45,509 nt of DNA, from contig CANQAR010000020.1 in NCBI GenBank assembly GCA_947588845.1, positions 1 to 45,509 of the forward strand, in the 5' to 3' direction. Both the position numbers and the translations under genes were made by a program. Shown in pieces: positions 1 through 8,754 of the stretch. Each line of letters starts with the position of its first letter. Position 1 is the stretch's first letter. The DNA is from an uncultured Lachnospiraceae bacterium (lineage in GTDB: Bacteria; Bacillota; Clostridia; Lachnospirales; Lachnospiraceae). A model generated the notes under the pieces. The model saw only the letters and a program-made list of their open reading frames with translations. It had not been told where the DNA came from and ran no database searches.

Positions 1-201
1 CTTGTGGAGACGGCAAAAGCAAACCGCCTGAATGTGTTCCAGTACCTCTATACATTGCTGCTGTACATGCCGGACTACAAGGATGAGCCCGCAGGCGTGG
101 AGGCGATGATGCCGTGGAGTGATTTTATAAAGGAACGCTGCAGCGGGGTGATGGATACAGAAACGGAAACGCCGGAGAATCGGGGGGAGATGTCGTGGTG
201 A
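1..201 (+). pseudogene. IS66 transposase (TnpC), C-terminal fragment
   Basis: The reading frame is open from the first base of the window and ends at TGA 199-201. The peptide (ETAKANRLNVFQYLYTLLLY, then MPWSDFIKERC) matches the characteristic C-terminal tail of IS66-family transposases. The catalytic DDE part would lie to the left of the window. I cannot tell whether the upstream part is intact, so this is a partial gene at the edge. It is followed directly by serine-recombinase debris, which suggests nested mobile-element insertions. Confidence 0.75.
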
Positions 202-264
202 CAGCTGCCCCCTGGCTGCTGACCAGTTTTTAATCGAACGGTATCTTATTCATCGCTTACGATC

Positions 265-663
265 ATTTTCCTTCAGGAGAAAGCCCACAGGGAGAGCAAA
301 AAAGGTGCAGCCGTAGCCCTAGAAGGCAGAATCGCACAGCTCAAAAACAGTAAGCTGAATTTGTATGAACTCTATGCCGGGCAGATGATGACCAGGCAAG
401 AGTATCTGGAGAAGAAGAAAAAAATGCAGCAAGAAATTGATTCCCTTGAGGAAGAACAGCAAGAGGCGAAAAAAGCAGAAGAGGAACAGAGCGAGATGGT
501 AGCCGCAGTAGACAGGGCGGCAGAAGATACGAAGCTGTTCACTGGGAAGCTGACCAATGAGATAGTGGAGCGGTTTATCGACACGGTGTTTGTGTATGAT
601 TCGGAAAGAATTGAGATTGTCTATAAGCTGGAGGATATAATCAGGAAAGAACTGATGCTATAA
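265..663 (+). pseudogene. Large serine recombinase, C-terminal remnant
   Basis: An open frame from about 223 to the TAA at 661-663 encodes a lysine/glutamate-rich coiled-coil followed by LTNEIVERFIDTVFVYD and IEIVYKLEDIIRKEL. This is the usual C-terminal end (DUF4368-type) of Tn4451/TndX-like large serine recombinases. The catalytic serine domain and the zinc-ribbon are missing, so it cannot be functional. An internal TTG (361) could act as a start but is probably not used. The remnant marks an old integrative-element end immediately upstream of the polysaccharide locus. Confidence 0.7.
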
Positions 664-681
664 AGATAGCTGATTCCAAAT

Positions 682-755
682 AGCCCACTGGGTCGCAGTC
701 TGACTGGATGGATGATAATCCAGTGAGAAGGTGACCTGGTGGGCTTATTTTTTTT
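682..755 (+). terminator. Rho-independent terminator after the recombinase remnant
   Basis: AGCCCACTGGGTC (682-694) pairs with GACCTGGTGGGCT (733-745) with only minor mismatch or wobble, and a T-rich tract (TATTTTTTTT) follows. A second short stem (ACTGGAT/ATCCAGT) sits in the loop. It lies 19 nt after the recombinase stop and just before the truncated aminotransferase. Confidence 0.7.
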
Positions 756-842
756 ACATTACGACAGAAATTCTTGATTTTGTCACGTGGTCGCGTTTAA
801 GGGGTTTCCACGGTTGGGGAGAACATCAACGAGCTGGAAAGG

Positions 843-1979
843 ATGACAGCTGAATATCTGGGAATGAACTACGCGGTGGCATTGTCCTGCGGGACGGCGG
901 CTTTACATCTGTGTGTGAAGCTGGCGGCTGAGCGTATTAACCCGGGAGCAGAGCCGGGGAACAGCCTGGCAGGGCAGAGAGTGTTTTGTTCGGATATGAC
1001 TTTTGATGCATCTGTAAATCCGGTTGTTTATGAAGGCGGGGAGACGGTCTTTATTGATACGGAGACCGATACCTGGAACATGGATCCGGAGGCTCTGGAA
1101 AAGGCTTTCAAGCTGTATCCGGATGTAAAGCTCGTCGTATTGGCGCATCTTTACGGGGTTCCAGCAAAGATGGATGAGATCGTAACGATATGCCGGAAGC
1201 ATGGAGCACTGATTGTTGAAGATGCTGCTGAAGCAATGGGTGCGCGTTATGACGGTTCAGTGGTAAGTGGTATGTGTGGCAGCTTTGGTGACTTCAATGC
1301 GATCAGCTTCAATGGGAACAAGATTGTAACAGGCAGTTCAGGCGGAATGTTCGTAACCAACAACAAGGATGATGCCGATAAGGTTCGCAAATGGTCAACA
1401 CAGAGCAGAGAGGCAGCACCTTGGTATCAGCACGAGGAACTCGGTTATAATTACCGCATGAGCAATATCATCGCCGGGATCGCAAGAGGCAATATACTTC
1501 ATATCGATGAACACATTGCACAGAAAAAAGCTATCTATGAGCGATACAGAGAAGGTCTCAAGGATCTGCCTGTGGTAGTCAACCCGTTTGAGGATAAAGC
1601 CAAGCTGAATTATTGGCTCAGTTGTCTCCTGATCGATGAGTCGGCTATGTGTCAGCAGGTCAGGGGTGAGAAAGAGTACCTTTATGTAAGTGAACCTGGG
1701 AAGAGCTGTCCGATGGAGATACTGGATGCACTAAGTGCTTTTAATGTAGAGGGGCGGCCAATCTGGAAGCCTATGCATATGCAACCGATGTACCGGATGA
1801 ACGGCTTTGTGACACGGGAAGGTAACGGCAGAGGGTGCACAAATGCCTATATAAACGGTGGATATGTTGATGTAGGTGCAGATATTTTCCAACGTGGGCT
1901 CTGTTTACCGTCTGATAATAAGATGAAGTCTGAAGAGCAGGATGTGATTATTGACATTATTCACAGATGCTTTAGGTGA
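843..1979 (+). CDS. DegT/DnrJ/EryC1/StrS aminotransferase, 5'-truncated
   Basis: PLP-dependent sugar aminotransferase of the DegT family, which aminates keto-sugar nucleotides. Visible features are the N-terminal AVALSCGTAALHL segment, IVEDAAEAMGA around the PLP-contacting aspartate, and ISFNGNKIVTGSSGG carrying the Schiff-base lysine. The C-terminal half is complete. The frame is open only from 801, after an in-frame TAA at 798-800. The codons 801-842 still encode the conserved VSTVGENINELER stretch, so roughly 40-50 N-terminal residues that normally precede it are lost. ATG 843 is the first ATG, but there is no good ribosome site in front of it. It probably derives from the 4-amino sugar (bacillosamine-type) step of the polysaccharide pathway. 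The truncation next to recombinase debris makes it likely non-functional or impaired. Confidence 0.8.
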   Translation: MTAEYLGMNYAVALSCGTAALHLCVKLAAERINPGAEPGNSLAGQRVFCSDMTFDASVNPVVYEGGETVFIDTETDTWNMDPEALEKAFKLYPDVKLVVLAHLYGVPAKMDEIVTICRKHGALIVEDAAEAMGARYDGSVVSGMCGSFGDFNAISFNGNKIVTGSSGGMFVTNNKDDADKVRKWSTQSREAAPWYQHEELGYNYRMSNIIAGIARGNILHIDEHIAQKKAIYERYREGLKDLPVVVNPFEDKAKLNYWLSCLLIDESAMCQQVRGEKEYLYVSEPGKSCPMEILDALSAFNVEGRPIWKPMHMQPMYRMNGFVTREGNGRGCTNAYINGGYVDVGADIFQRGLCLPSDNKMKSEEQDVIIDIIHRCFR

Positions 1980-2043
1980 TATCGGCTCCGTATGTATGAG
2001 GTATGTACCATAGAAAAAACCATGTTGGCTGAATGTGCATAAG

Positions 2044-2115
2044 AGGTCATATAGGCATCGGCTGGATATGCATGAGGGGTCAGGTCATATAGGCATCTGC
2101 TGAATATGACTGAGA
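2044..2115. repeat. Two imperfect tandem repeats, ~38 bp unit
   Basis: AGGTCATATAGGCATC followed by GCTG-ATATG occurs at 2044 and again at 2082, a 38-bp period, with a third degenerate half-unit upstream near 2020. The repeats lie in the 225-bp gap between the aminotransferase and the acyltransferase. No promoter or terminator could be assigned with confidence in this gap. Confidence 0.6.
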
Positions 2116-2204
2116 TAATCACATCGGAAGGCTAAATTGGGTGTAATTCAGTGCGCAAATGACTGTGAGTAATAATCCGGCTCCAGTTTAGAGAGGAACA
2201 GTAG

Positions 2205-2680
2205 ATGAACAAACGGCTATGGCATTCACTACGAATCTCTTTGATGATGAGATCTGACAAGAGAGTCGAATACTTAAGAAAACACAATGTATTCGGTAAT
2301 ATTGGGAAAAATACAATATGGCGTGATAGATTGGTTCCTTTATATGCCGACAGAATTTTTTTAGGCGATAATGTGCGCTGCGGATCCAACGTCTATTTCA
2401 TCACCCATGACGTTATTCATGATATGCTGAATCACCGAGAAGGAAACGAATTTGAATTTGAGGAATTTATCGGTGACATATATGTCGGAGATAATGTGTT
2501 CATAGGATCGAATTCTACGATTCTCGGTGGTGTAAATATTGGCTCAAACGTGATTATTGGCGCAGGAAGTCTTGTGAATAAAGACGTACCCTCAAATTCT
2601 GTTGTGGGGGGGTACCGGCTAGGTACATATGTTCGTTTGATGACTTTGTAGAAAAGAGAAAAAGAGCATCTGTGGGATGA
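2205..2680 (+). CDS. Hexapeptide-repeat acyltransferase, frameshifted in a G7 run
   Basis: Left-handed beta-helix (LbH) O- or N-acetyltransferase of the type that modifies polysaccharide sugars. Hexapeptide turns such as [18 protein letters not shown] and [14 protein letters not shown] are clear. ATG 2205 follows AGAGGAA at good spacing. As read, the frame ends at 2651 with [12 protein letters not shown]. One base change in the seven-G run at 2606-2612 restores the normal family ending [20 protein letters not shown]. That restored frame ends at TGA 2678-2680, overlapping the next gene's ATG as ATGA. The overlap strongly supports the restored frame as ancestral. The shift could be a sequencing error, a recent mutation or phase variation. 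With the DegT gene next to it, it may have acted in an acetamido-sugar pathway. Confidence 0.75.
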
Positions 2681-3330
2681 TTGACTGGCGGGAAGAGTAT
2701 ATGAAGAAACATAAACCTTATGGACCATATGAAAGATTTATTAAACGACCACAGGATTTTCTGTGTTCATTATTAGCCACAATCGTTCTTTCTCCAGTAT
2801 TGCTCATTGTAGCAATCTTGGTTCGCATTAAGTTGGGAAGCCCCATACTTTTTACTCAAGATCGGCCTGGAAGAAATGGAAAGATATTCAAGCTATATAA
2901 ATTCCGTACAATGTTACCGCCAAAGGATGATGTGATTGATCCAAAACAGGATGCTGTACGGTTGACGCCATTCGGGAAGAAATTGCGTAGAACAAGTCTG
3001 GACGAGCTCCCTGAACTTTTCAATATGTTAAAGGGCGATATGGCAGTGGTTGGTCCTCGGCCTTTGCTTGTCCAGTATCTTGATAGATATGACGAGCATC
3101 AAGCGCGTCGCCACGAGGTAAGACCAGGATTTACAGGGCTCGCACAGGTTCACGGACGGAACGCCATTTCGTGGGAGGAAAAGTTTGACTGGGACGTGAA
3201 GTATGTGGATCATGTCACGTTTCTAGGAGACTGGAAGATCATTTTTGAGACAGTACAAACTGTTTTAAGGCGTGATGGGATTAGTGCCGCTGGAGAAGCC
3301 ACCATGGGAGAGTTCATGGGATCGGAGTAG
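2677..3330 (+). CDS. Initiating sugar-phosphate transferase (PglC/WcaJ-like)
   Basis: Bacterial sugar transferase (PF02397) that moves a sugar-1-phosphate onto undecaprenyl phosphate at the inner face of the membrane, the first committed step of polysaccharide assembly. A single hydrophobic segment (about residues 28-50) is followed by the family signatures FTQDRPGRNGKIFKLYKFRTM, RRTSLDELPELFN with the catalytic Asp-Glu pair, and VGPRPLL. At 217 residues it is the small, PglC-like form without extra membrane helices. The start at 2677 overlaps the upstream stop (ATGA). An internal ATG at 2701 has a better-placed GGGAAGAG and is a credible alternative. The gene belongs to the same run as the acyltransferase and ATP-grasp gene. 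Confidence 0.88.
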   Translation: MIDWREEYMKKHKPYGPYERFIKRPQDFLCSLLATIVLSPVLLIVAILVRIKLGSPILFTQDRPGRNGKIFKLYKFRTMLPPKDDVIDPKQDAVRLTPFGKKLRRTSLDELPELFNMLKGDMAVVGPRPLLVQYLDRYDEHQARRHEVRPGFTGLAQVHGRNAISWEEKFDWDVKYVDHVTFLGDWKIIFETVQTVLRRDGISAAGEATMGEFMGSE

Positions 3331-3335
3331 AATTG

Positions 3336-4916
3336 ATGAGATTACTTTTTACAGGTGTCGGCAGGAGAATAGAGCTTTTACAGGCATTCAGAAATGCTGC
3401 ACTGGTGCTGAATAAAGAATTGAAAATTTATGGCGCAGATATGGCTGGAACAGCTCCTGCATTAGCGTATTGTGATTATACCAGGATAGTCGTTGCAATG
3501 AAGGATCCGGGATACATAGATAACCTATTGTCTATATGCAAAGCTGATCACATCGATCTGCTCATTCCCACAATAGACACGGATCTGCTGGTGTTGTCTG
3601 AGAATAAGGAAAAGTTTGAAGCTATCGGAACGAAAGTGATGATTAGTGCTCCTGACAAGATTCGAATCTGCCGGGATAAAAACAATACAAGTCAGTTTTT
3701 TGTAGATTGTGGCTTGCATGCGCCGACGCCTGTCAATGATTGGAAAGAGTACAAGAGCGGCTACCCGGCCTTTATTAAACCGAAGGATGGGAGCAGTTCT
3801 ATTAACGCATTTAAGGTAGAGAATCAAGAAGAACTGGAAATATATGCTGGACAGGTTAAAGATTATATAGTTCAACCGTTCGTGAGCGGACATGAGTATA
3901 CAATTGATATCTTCTGCGATTGGCATGGGGGGCCGATAAGTATCGTGCCCCGTGAGAGGCTTCAAGTAAGAGCAGGGGAAGTTCTCAAGACCCAGATCTG
4001 CATGGATAAAACCATGATTCAAGAGTCGAAGGCACTGTGTAAGGTATTCAAGCCCTGTGGCCCGATGACTGTTCAGCTTATCCGAGATGCTGCAGGTATT
4101 GACTGGTTTATCGAAATCAATCCTCGTTTTGGGGGCGGAGCACCTCTGTCCGTGAAAGCAGGCGCAAGAAGCGCGGAAGCAATTCTGAAAATTATGGATG
4201 GCGAAGAGGTTGAGGCGCAGGAGATTGCCGATGGAGCTATTTATAGCCGCTTCGATCAGTCTGTGTGCATAACCGAAGGTAAGGGGCATATCAAAGGCGT
4301 GATCTTCGATCTTGATGATACGCTCTACCCAGAGAAAGAGTATGTTAGGAGCGGTTATAGAGCTGTCAGCGATTACCTCGATGGTAGATATGAAGAAAAG
4401 CTGTGGAGCTTTTTTGAAGCCGGAAAACCTGCCATAGATGAGCTGTTGAAAGAACTGGGACGAGAGAATGAGAAAGCAGAAGTGCTGGAGGTCTATCGTT
4501 CCCACATACCAAGTATTCATCTCTATCCGGGTGTAGCTGAGATGATAGAAGAACTGAAAGCAAAAGGTATAAAAGTTGGTATTATTACTGATGGAAGACC
4601 AGAAGGACAGCGGAATAAAATAGAGGCATTGGGGTTAAATGTAGATGGTGTGATCATCACAGATGAACTTGGTGGTGTTCAATTCCGCAAACCTTGCGAT
4701 ATCGCATTTCGTATTCTGATAACCCGGTGGCGGCTTAATCCAGCTGATGTAGTGTACGTTGGAGACAATCCAACAAAGGACTTTCAGGCTCCACAGCAGC
4801 TGGGGATGAGGAGTTTATGGTTTATGAATGCGGATGGGTTGTATTGTGATAATCCAAAAGTCCAGAAGCAACCAATAAATAGTGTTTCGCAACTAATAGG
4901 AGTCCTTGAAATATGA
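3336..4916 (+). CDS. ATP-grasp ligase fused to HAD phosphatase
   Basis: Two enzymes in one 526-residue chain. Residues 1-315 form an ATP-grasp domain: N-terminal FTGVGRRIELLQAF, a central YPAFIKPKDGSSS nucleotide-binding stretch, and EINPRFGGGAPL, the metal-binding segment near the end. Residues about 325-526 form a HAD hydrolase: GVIFDLDDTLYPEKEYV (nucleophile DxD), IITDGRPEGQ, and VVYVGDNPTKDFQAPQQLGM (motif IV). I expect the ATP-grasp part to join a carboxylate to an amine or similar group, but the substrate is unknown. The HAD part would dephosphorylate a linked intermediate. ATG 3336 is preferred over TTG 3333. The stop overlaps the next start by ATGA, so translation is probably coupled. 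Confidence 0.82.
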   Translation: MRLLFTGVGRRIELLQAFRNAALVLNKELKIYGADMAGTAPALAYCDYTRIVVAMKDPGYIDNLLSICKADHIDLLIPTIDTDLLVLSENKEKFEAIGTKVMISAPDKIRICRDKNNTSQFFVDCGLHAPTPVNDWKEYKSGYPAFIKPKDGSSSINAFKVENQEELEIYAGQVKDYIVQPFVSGHEYTIDIFCDWHGGPISIVPRERLQVRAGEVLKTQICMDKTMIQESKALCKVFKPCGPMTVQLIRDAAGIDWFIEINPRFGGGAPLSVKAGARSAEAILKIMDGEEVEAQEIADGAIYSRFDQSVCITEGKGHIKGVIFDLDDTLYPEKEYVRSGYRAVSDYLDGRYEEKLWSFFEAGKPAIDELLKELGRENEKAEVLEVYRSHIPSIHLYPGVAEMIEELKAKGIKVGIITDGRPEGQRNKIEALGLNVDGVIITDELGGVQFRKPCDIAFRILITRWRLNPADVVYVGDNPTKDFQAPQQLGMRSLWFMNADGLYCDNPKVQKQPINSVSQLIGVLEI

Positions 4917-5998
4917 ATATATTGCTGTTTTCAAGAATTGTAGCGAAGTCTGGTGTAGGCAATCACATGAAGCAGTTGTCAGAAGAATTAGTAAGGCAAG
5001 GGCATTATGTTATTGTGGTTTCTTCTACCAACGACTTACAAATTGGAAGAGGTACTTCGCAAGTAGACTTTGTGGAACTTGATGTTACATCCCTAAACCC
5101 TATAGTGATTCTGAAACAGGTTCGTGAATTACATAAGATCATTCTTGATAGAAAAATAGACATAGTACATTGTCATCATCGGATGGCTGCACTTTATATG
5201 AAAGTGTATAGGATATTTTATAGGATTCCGATGGTTTATACATTGCATTTGGCTAATGTACCGGCTGACGTTCTTCATAGAAGTATGACTTTTGTTGGCG
5301 ATAAGGCAATAGGTGTATCGACAGAGGTCAGCAACTTTCTTGTAGAGAAATTAAGGGTGAATAAAAGCAAGGTTGTAACCATTTTCAACGGGGTTGACGA
5401 AAAGCAACTATTACCCCTATCTGTTGAGGAAAAAGAATCCTTGAGAGAGCGATGGAATGTTAAACCGTCTAATATAGTATTTGCAATGCACTCAAGGATA
5501 GACGAAGTGAAGAATCACGCATTAGTAGTTGAAGCAGTGCGGATGATGAGTAAAGAAGAGAGAGAAAAGGTTAAGATCATATGCAGCGGTTCGCAAACAG
5601 GTAGCTATTACGAGAAAATCGCAAAAATAATAGATGAGTATGGACTGAACGAGAGTTTTGTTTTCACAGGTTGGGCTAATACAAGGGATATTCTCGGGAT
5701 TAGCGATGCATTGATATTGACATCAACAAATGAAGGTTTCCCGCTTTCTGTTGTTGAGGCGTTTTTATTGAAAGTTCCTGTTTTACGAACTAGGACGGGA
5801 GGCTTTGACGATCAAAGGTACTGTTTTGAGCTAATGTTGAACAATCCACAACAGGTAAAAGAAGAAATGCTCAAGATTGTAAAGGATAAGGCTGACTATA
5901 GGGAACATGTAGAAAAAGCTTACGAATATGCTTGGAATAACTTTACAGTTGAGAAAATGACGGGAAAGACAGTTACGATTTATCAGGAAGTAATCTAA
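4913..5998 (+). CDS. GT4-family glycosyltransferase
   Basis: Retaining GT-B glycosyltransferase (361 residues) that adds a sugar to the lipid-linked repeat unit. The N-terminal part has a glycine-rich SGVGNHMKQLSEEL acceptor loop and DIVHCHHRM. The C-terminal GT1/GT4 domain shows VVTIFNGVD, VFTGWANTRDILGISDALIL and the EX7E-type EGFPLSVVE nucleotide-sugar motif. No membrane segments are seen. It starts inside the stop of the upstream gene. The donor sugar cannot be inferred. Confidence 0.88.
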   Translation: MNILLFSRIVAKSGVGNHMKQLSEELVRQGHYVIVVSSTNDLQIGRGTSQVDFVELDVTSLNPIVILKQVRELHKIILDRKIDIVHCHHRMAALYMKVYRIFYRIPMVYTLHLANVPADVLHRSMTFVGDKAIGVSTEVSNFLVEKLRVNKSKVVTIFNGVDEKQLLPLSVEEKESLRERWNVKPSNIVFAMHSRIDEVKNHALVVEAVRMMSKEEREKVKIICSGSQTGSYYEKIAKIIDEYGLNESFVFTGWANTRDILGISDALILTSTNEGFPLSVVEAFLLKVPVLRTRTGGFDDQRYCFELMLNNPQQVKEEMLKIVKDKADYREHVEKAYEYAWNNFTVEKMTGKTVTIYQEVI

Positions 5999-6030
5999 TC
6001 AAAGTGCTATAACATTTGGAGGCAGGTTGC

Positions 6031-6864
6031 ATGAGCGAGAAACAACTCAGAAAGGATATTAGAAAAGTCCAACTTGAAATGCTGATTAAGCTTGATGAGG
6101 TTTGTGAGACGAATGGTCTTCGGTATTATCTTGCCTTTGGAACTTGCCTTGGAGCTTTGCGGCATAAAGGATTTATCCCTTGGGATGATGATATAGATGT
6201 CCTTATGCCATACGTTGACGCGAAACGGTTGATAGAATTAAAGGATCAATTTGGCGAAAGGTATTTTGTCCAAAGTAAAGAAACGGATTCAGATTACAGA
6301 TCAATTGCTATGAGAATACGTGATACTGAAACGACGTGTATTGAAAGGGATGAAGTAGATCTTAATATAAATAAAGGTATATATATTGATGTTTATCCAT
6401 TTTACGAATGTTCATCAAATAGGATAATAAGAACGAAAGATATTCTATTATCGCATTTACTTAAAGTCCTAGTAAACAATCGCCCACCGGTAAATCACGG
6501 AGTAATATTAGCAACTGTTTCAAAAGTGGTTTTAAAGTTGTTTTCAGATGCGAATCGAAAGAAAACAATAGTCAAGATTGAAGAAAGATTGGGCTCTGTA
6601 AAGGGTAAAGAGATTCTTGATTATTATGGTCAAGATATAACTCTTTTTTCTGCAATTTCATATCCAAAAGAATGGTTTACAGAACCAAAGAAGCTTGAGT
6701 TTGAAGGTCTATATTTTGACGGCGCAACAGAACCAGAAAAGTATATGCAGAAACGATATGGTGACTATATGAAATTGCCACCTGTTGACAACCGTATAGT
6801 GCACCATACATATATAATAATAGATCCATATAAAAGTTTTAAAGAGTATGAGAGTTCACGATAA
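6031..6864 (+). CDS. licD: LicD-family phosphotransferase 1
   Basis: LicD/fukutin-related nucleotidyltransferase-fold enzyme (277 residues). The family moves a phospho-head group (phosphocholine, or ribitol-phosphate in fukutin-type members) from a CDP-activated donor onto a glycan. The diagnostic block is GTCLGALRHKGFIPWDDDID, whose aspartates bind metal, and KRYGDYMKLPP closes the domain. ATG 6031 is chosen because GGAGG (6018-6022) lies 8 nt ahead; a TTG at 6016 would overlap that site. It precedes an IspD-like gene and SDR, so a CDP-alditol donor is as plausible as phosphocholine. Confidence 0.85.
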   Translation: MSEKQLRKDIRKVQLEMLIKLDEVCETNGLRYYLAFGTCLGALRHKGFIPWDDDIDVLMPYVDAKRLIELKDQFGERYFVQSKETDSDYRSIAMRIRDTETTCIERDEVDLNINKGIYIDVYPFYECSSNRIIRTKDILLSHLLKVLVNNRPPVNHGVILATVSKVVLKLFSDANRKKTIVKIEERLGSVKGKEILDYYGQDITLFSAISYPKEWFTEPKKLEFEGLYFDGATEPEKYMQKRYGDYMKLPPVDNRIVHHTYIIIDPYKSFKEYESSR

Positions 6865-6962
6865 GCATGATGGAACGACACTAAGATAACATTCGAATAG
6901 TTAGGATTAATGTGGCAGAAATTAATTAGTAATTTCTCGATATTATGAGGTAAAATAAAGAT

Positions 6963-7679
6963 ATGAAAAATATAGCTCTCTTAATTGCTGGTGGATCTGG
7001 TAACCGGATGCACCAGGACATACCTAAGCAATTCCTGACCGTAAATGAGCGGCCGGTGATCGTTTACACGTTGGAAGCATTTCAAAATCACCCCGAGATT
7101 GACGCAATTGCGGTTGTATGCATTGCCGGGTGGGAGCAGATCCTTTGGGCTTACGCAAAACAGTTCAATATTACAAAATTGAAATATGTGATTCCTGGAG
7201 GCGACAGTGGGCAGGCGTCTATCCGAAACGGTGTTTTTGATCTCGAAAACTACTTTTCGCCTGACGATCTTGTCCTAATCCATGATGCGATCCGTCCAAT
7301 GGTTTCAGCGGAAATAATTTCAGATAATATCCGCGTTGCACAGAAGTATGGTAATGCAATAACAGTTATCCCCTGTGCCGAGGCTATGATGCAGACAGAG
7401 GACGGGGTTATTTCAGTTGGAAGCTATCCGCGAGATAGACTCAAACGCACACAGACCCCGCAAGCATTCAGGCTTTGTGAGATATGCGATCTGCATCGGC
7501 GTGCGCTCGAAAAGGGAATCACTAATTCGGTTGCATCTTGTACACTAATGATAGAAATGGGCGAACAAGTATACTTTTCGACAGGATCGGAAAAGAACAT
7601 CAAATTGACAACGGTTGAGGATATCGATATCTTCAAGGCGCTATTGGCAGCAAAGCGTTCTGATTGGCTGAAGGATTAA
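6963..7679 (+). CDS. IspD/TarI-like cytidylyltransferase
   Basis: A CTP-dependent transferase of the IspD family (238 residues). It has the N-terminal LIAGGSGNRMHQDIPKQFL nucleotide-binding loop, VLIHDAIRPMVS, and RTQTPQAFR near the active site. IspD itself makes CDP-methylerythritol; relatives make CDP-ribitol (TarI), CDP-arabinitol or mammalian CDP-ribitol (ISPD). Its place between LicD genes and an SDR, with an AraD remnant downstream, argues for a pentitol-phosphate substrate rather than isoprenoid synthesis. This is inference from context. A GAGGT ribosome site lies about 12 nt upstream. Confidence 0.82.
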   Translation: MKNIALLIAGGSGNRMHQDIPKQFLTVNERPVIVYTLEAFQNHPEIDAIAVVCIAGWEQILWAYAKQFNITKLKYVIPGGDSGQASIRNGVFDLENYFSPDDLVLIHDAIRPMVSAEIISDNIRVAQKYGNAITVIPCAEAMMQTEDGVISVGSYPRDRLKRTQTPQAFRLCEICDLHRRALEKGITNSVASCTLMIEMGEQVYFSTGSEKNIKLTTVEDIDIFKALLAAKRSDWLKD

Positions 7680-7683
7680 ACGT

Positions 7684-8739
7684 ATGGGTATCTATGAAAG
7701 TAAACTCTGGCTCTCCGATCTCGATGAGATTTTAGAGGCATTACCGGAGCTTGATGAATTGGCTGGCTGTGGAGTGATGGTCACCGGCTGTACTGGACTT
7801 ATCTGTTCTGCCGTAATGGATGTCCTCATTCGATGGAATGAGACTCATGGAGGTAAAATAAGGATTCTTGCGGCAGGAAGAAGCGAGAAAAGGGTGAAGA
7901 CACGGTTTGCACTTTATACGGGTGAGACTTGGTTCAGCTTCGTCCCCTACGATGCCTCTTCGACAGAGAATATGTTAACCCTTCCTTGCGACTATATTAT
8001 TCACGGTGCAAGCAATGCGTCTCCAAACAAGATCGTAAAAGAACCGGTAGAAACAATGCTGAGTAATTTTACCGGAATTAAGTATTTGCTAGATTATGCA
8101 AAAGAGAAGGATATAAAACGAATTCTTTACATTTCCAGTTCTGAGGTTTATGGAAAAAAAGAAGGCATTCAGCCATACAAATCTAATGAATATGGATATA
8201 TAGATTTGCTCAATGCCAGGAATTCCTACTCTGTTGGTAAGCGTGCCGCAGAAACACTATGTGCTTCCTATTATGATGAGTATAGCGTTGATTCTGTGAT
8301 TATTCGTCCCGGACATATTTATGGCCCGACAGCAGTGGAATCAGACAATAGGGTTTCATCTGCTTGGGCTTATGACGTTGCCCGGGGTAAAGACATTGTG
8401 ATGAAGAGTGATGGAAGTCAGATTCGGAGTTATTGCTATTGCTTGGACAGTGCATCGGCGATTTTGAAGGTGCTGTTGAGAGGTGAGTCTGTTGCTGCAT
8501 ATAACATCTCTAATCCGACATCAATTATAAACATTCGAGGCATGGCTGAGATTCTTGCTAAATCTGGTGATGTAGAGCTAAAAATGGAGCTTCCTACAGA
8601 GGCAGAGAAAAGGGAATTTAATCCTATGAGCAACTCATCCCTCGACAGTACAGAGTTGTTAAATCTTGGCTGGAAGGGGCTATTCGACGCAGAGAGAGGC
8701 TTATCTCATACAGTGGAGATATTGAAGGAAATCATTTGA
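7684..8739 (+). CDS. NAD-dependent epimerase/dehydratase (extended SDR)
   Basis: Extended short-chain dehydrogenase (351 residues) with a Rossmann loop GVMVTGCTGLICSAV, the catalytic serine region LYISSSEVYG and YSVGKRAAE (the YxxxK pair). IIRPGHIYGP is the usual substrate-domain entry. It begins 5 nt after the IspD-like gene, so the two are probably translated together. Pneumococcal arabinitol capsules are, as far as I recall, made with an IspD-like/SDR pair (abpA/abpB). By analogy this protein could reduce a pentulose-5-phosphate to the alditol phosphate. It could also act on a nucleotide sugar. Confidence 0.8.
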   Translation: MGIYESKLWLSDLDEILEALPELDELAGCGVMVTGCTGLICSAVMDVLIRWNETHGGKIRILAAGRSEKRVKTRFALYTGETWFSFVPYDASSTENMLTLPCDYIIHGASNASPNKIVKEPVETMLSNFTGIKYLLDYAKEKDIKRILYISSSEVYGKKEGIQPYKSNEYGYIDLLNARNSYSVGKRAAETLCASYYDEYSVDSVIIRPGHIYGPTAVESDNRVSSAWAYDVARGKDIVMKSDGSQIRSYCYCLDSASAILKVLLRGESVAAYNISNPTSIINIRGMAEILAKSGDVELKMELPTEAEKREFNPMSNSSLDSTELLNLGWKGLFDAERGLSHTVEILKEII

Positions 8740-8754
8740 AAGACAGGGGACAAG

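Noticed and set aside
3525-4520. Long minus-strand open frame (331 codons)
   Set aside because: Opposite the ATP-grasp/HAD gene, which has clear motifs. The antisense product has no recognisable feature.
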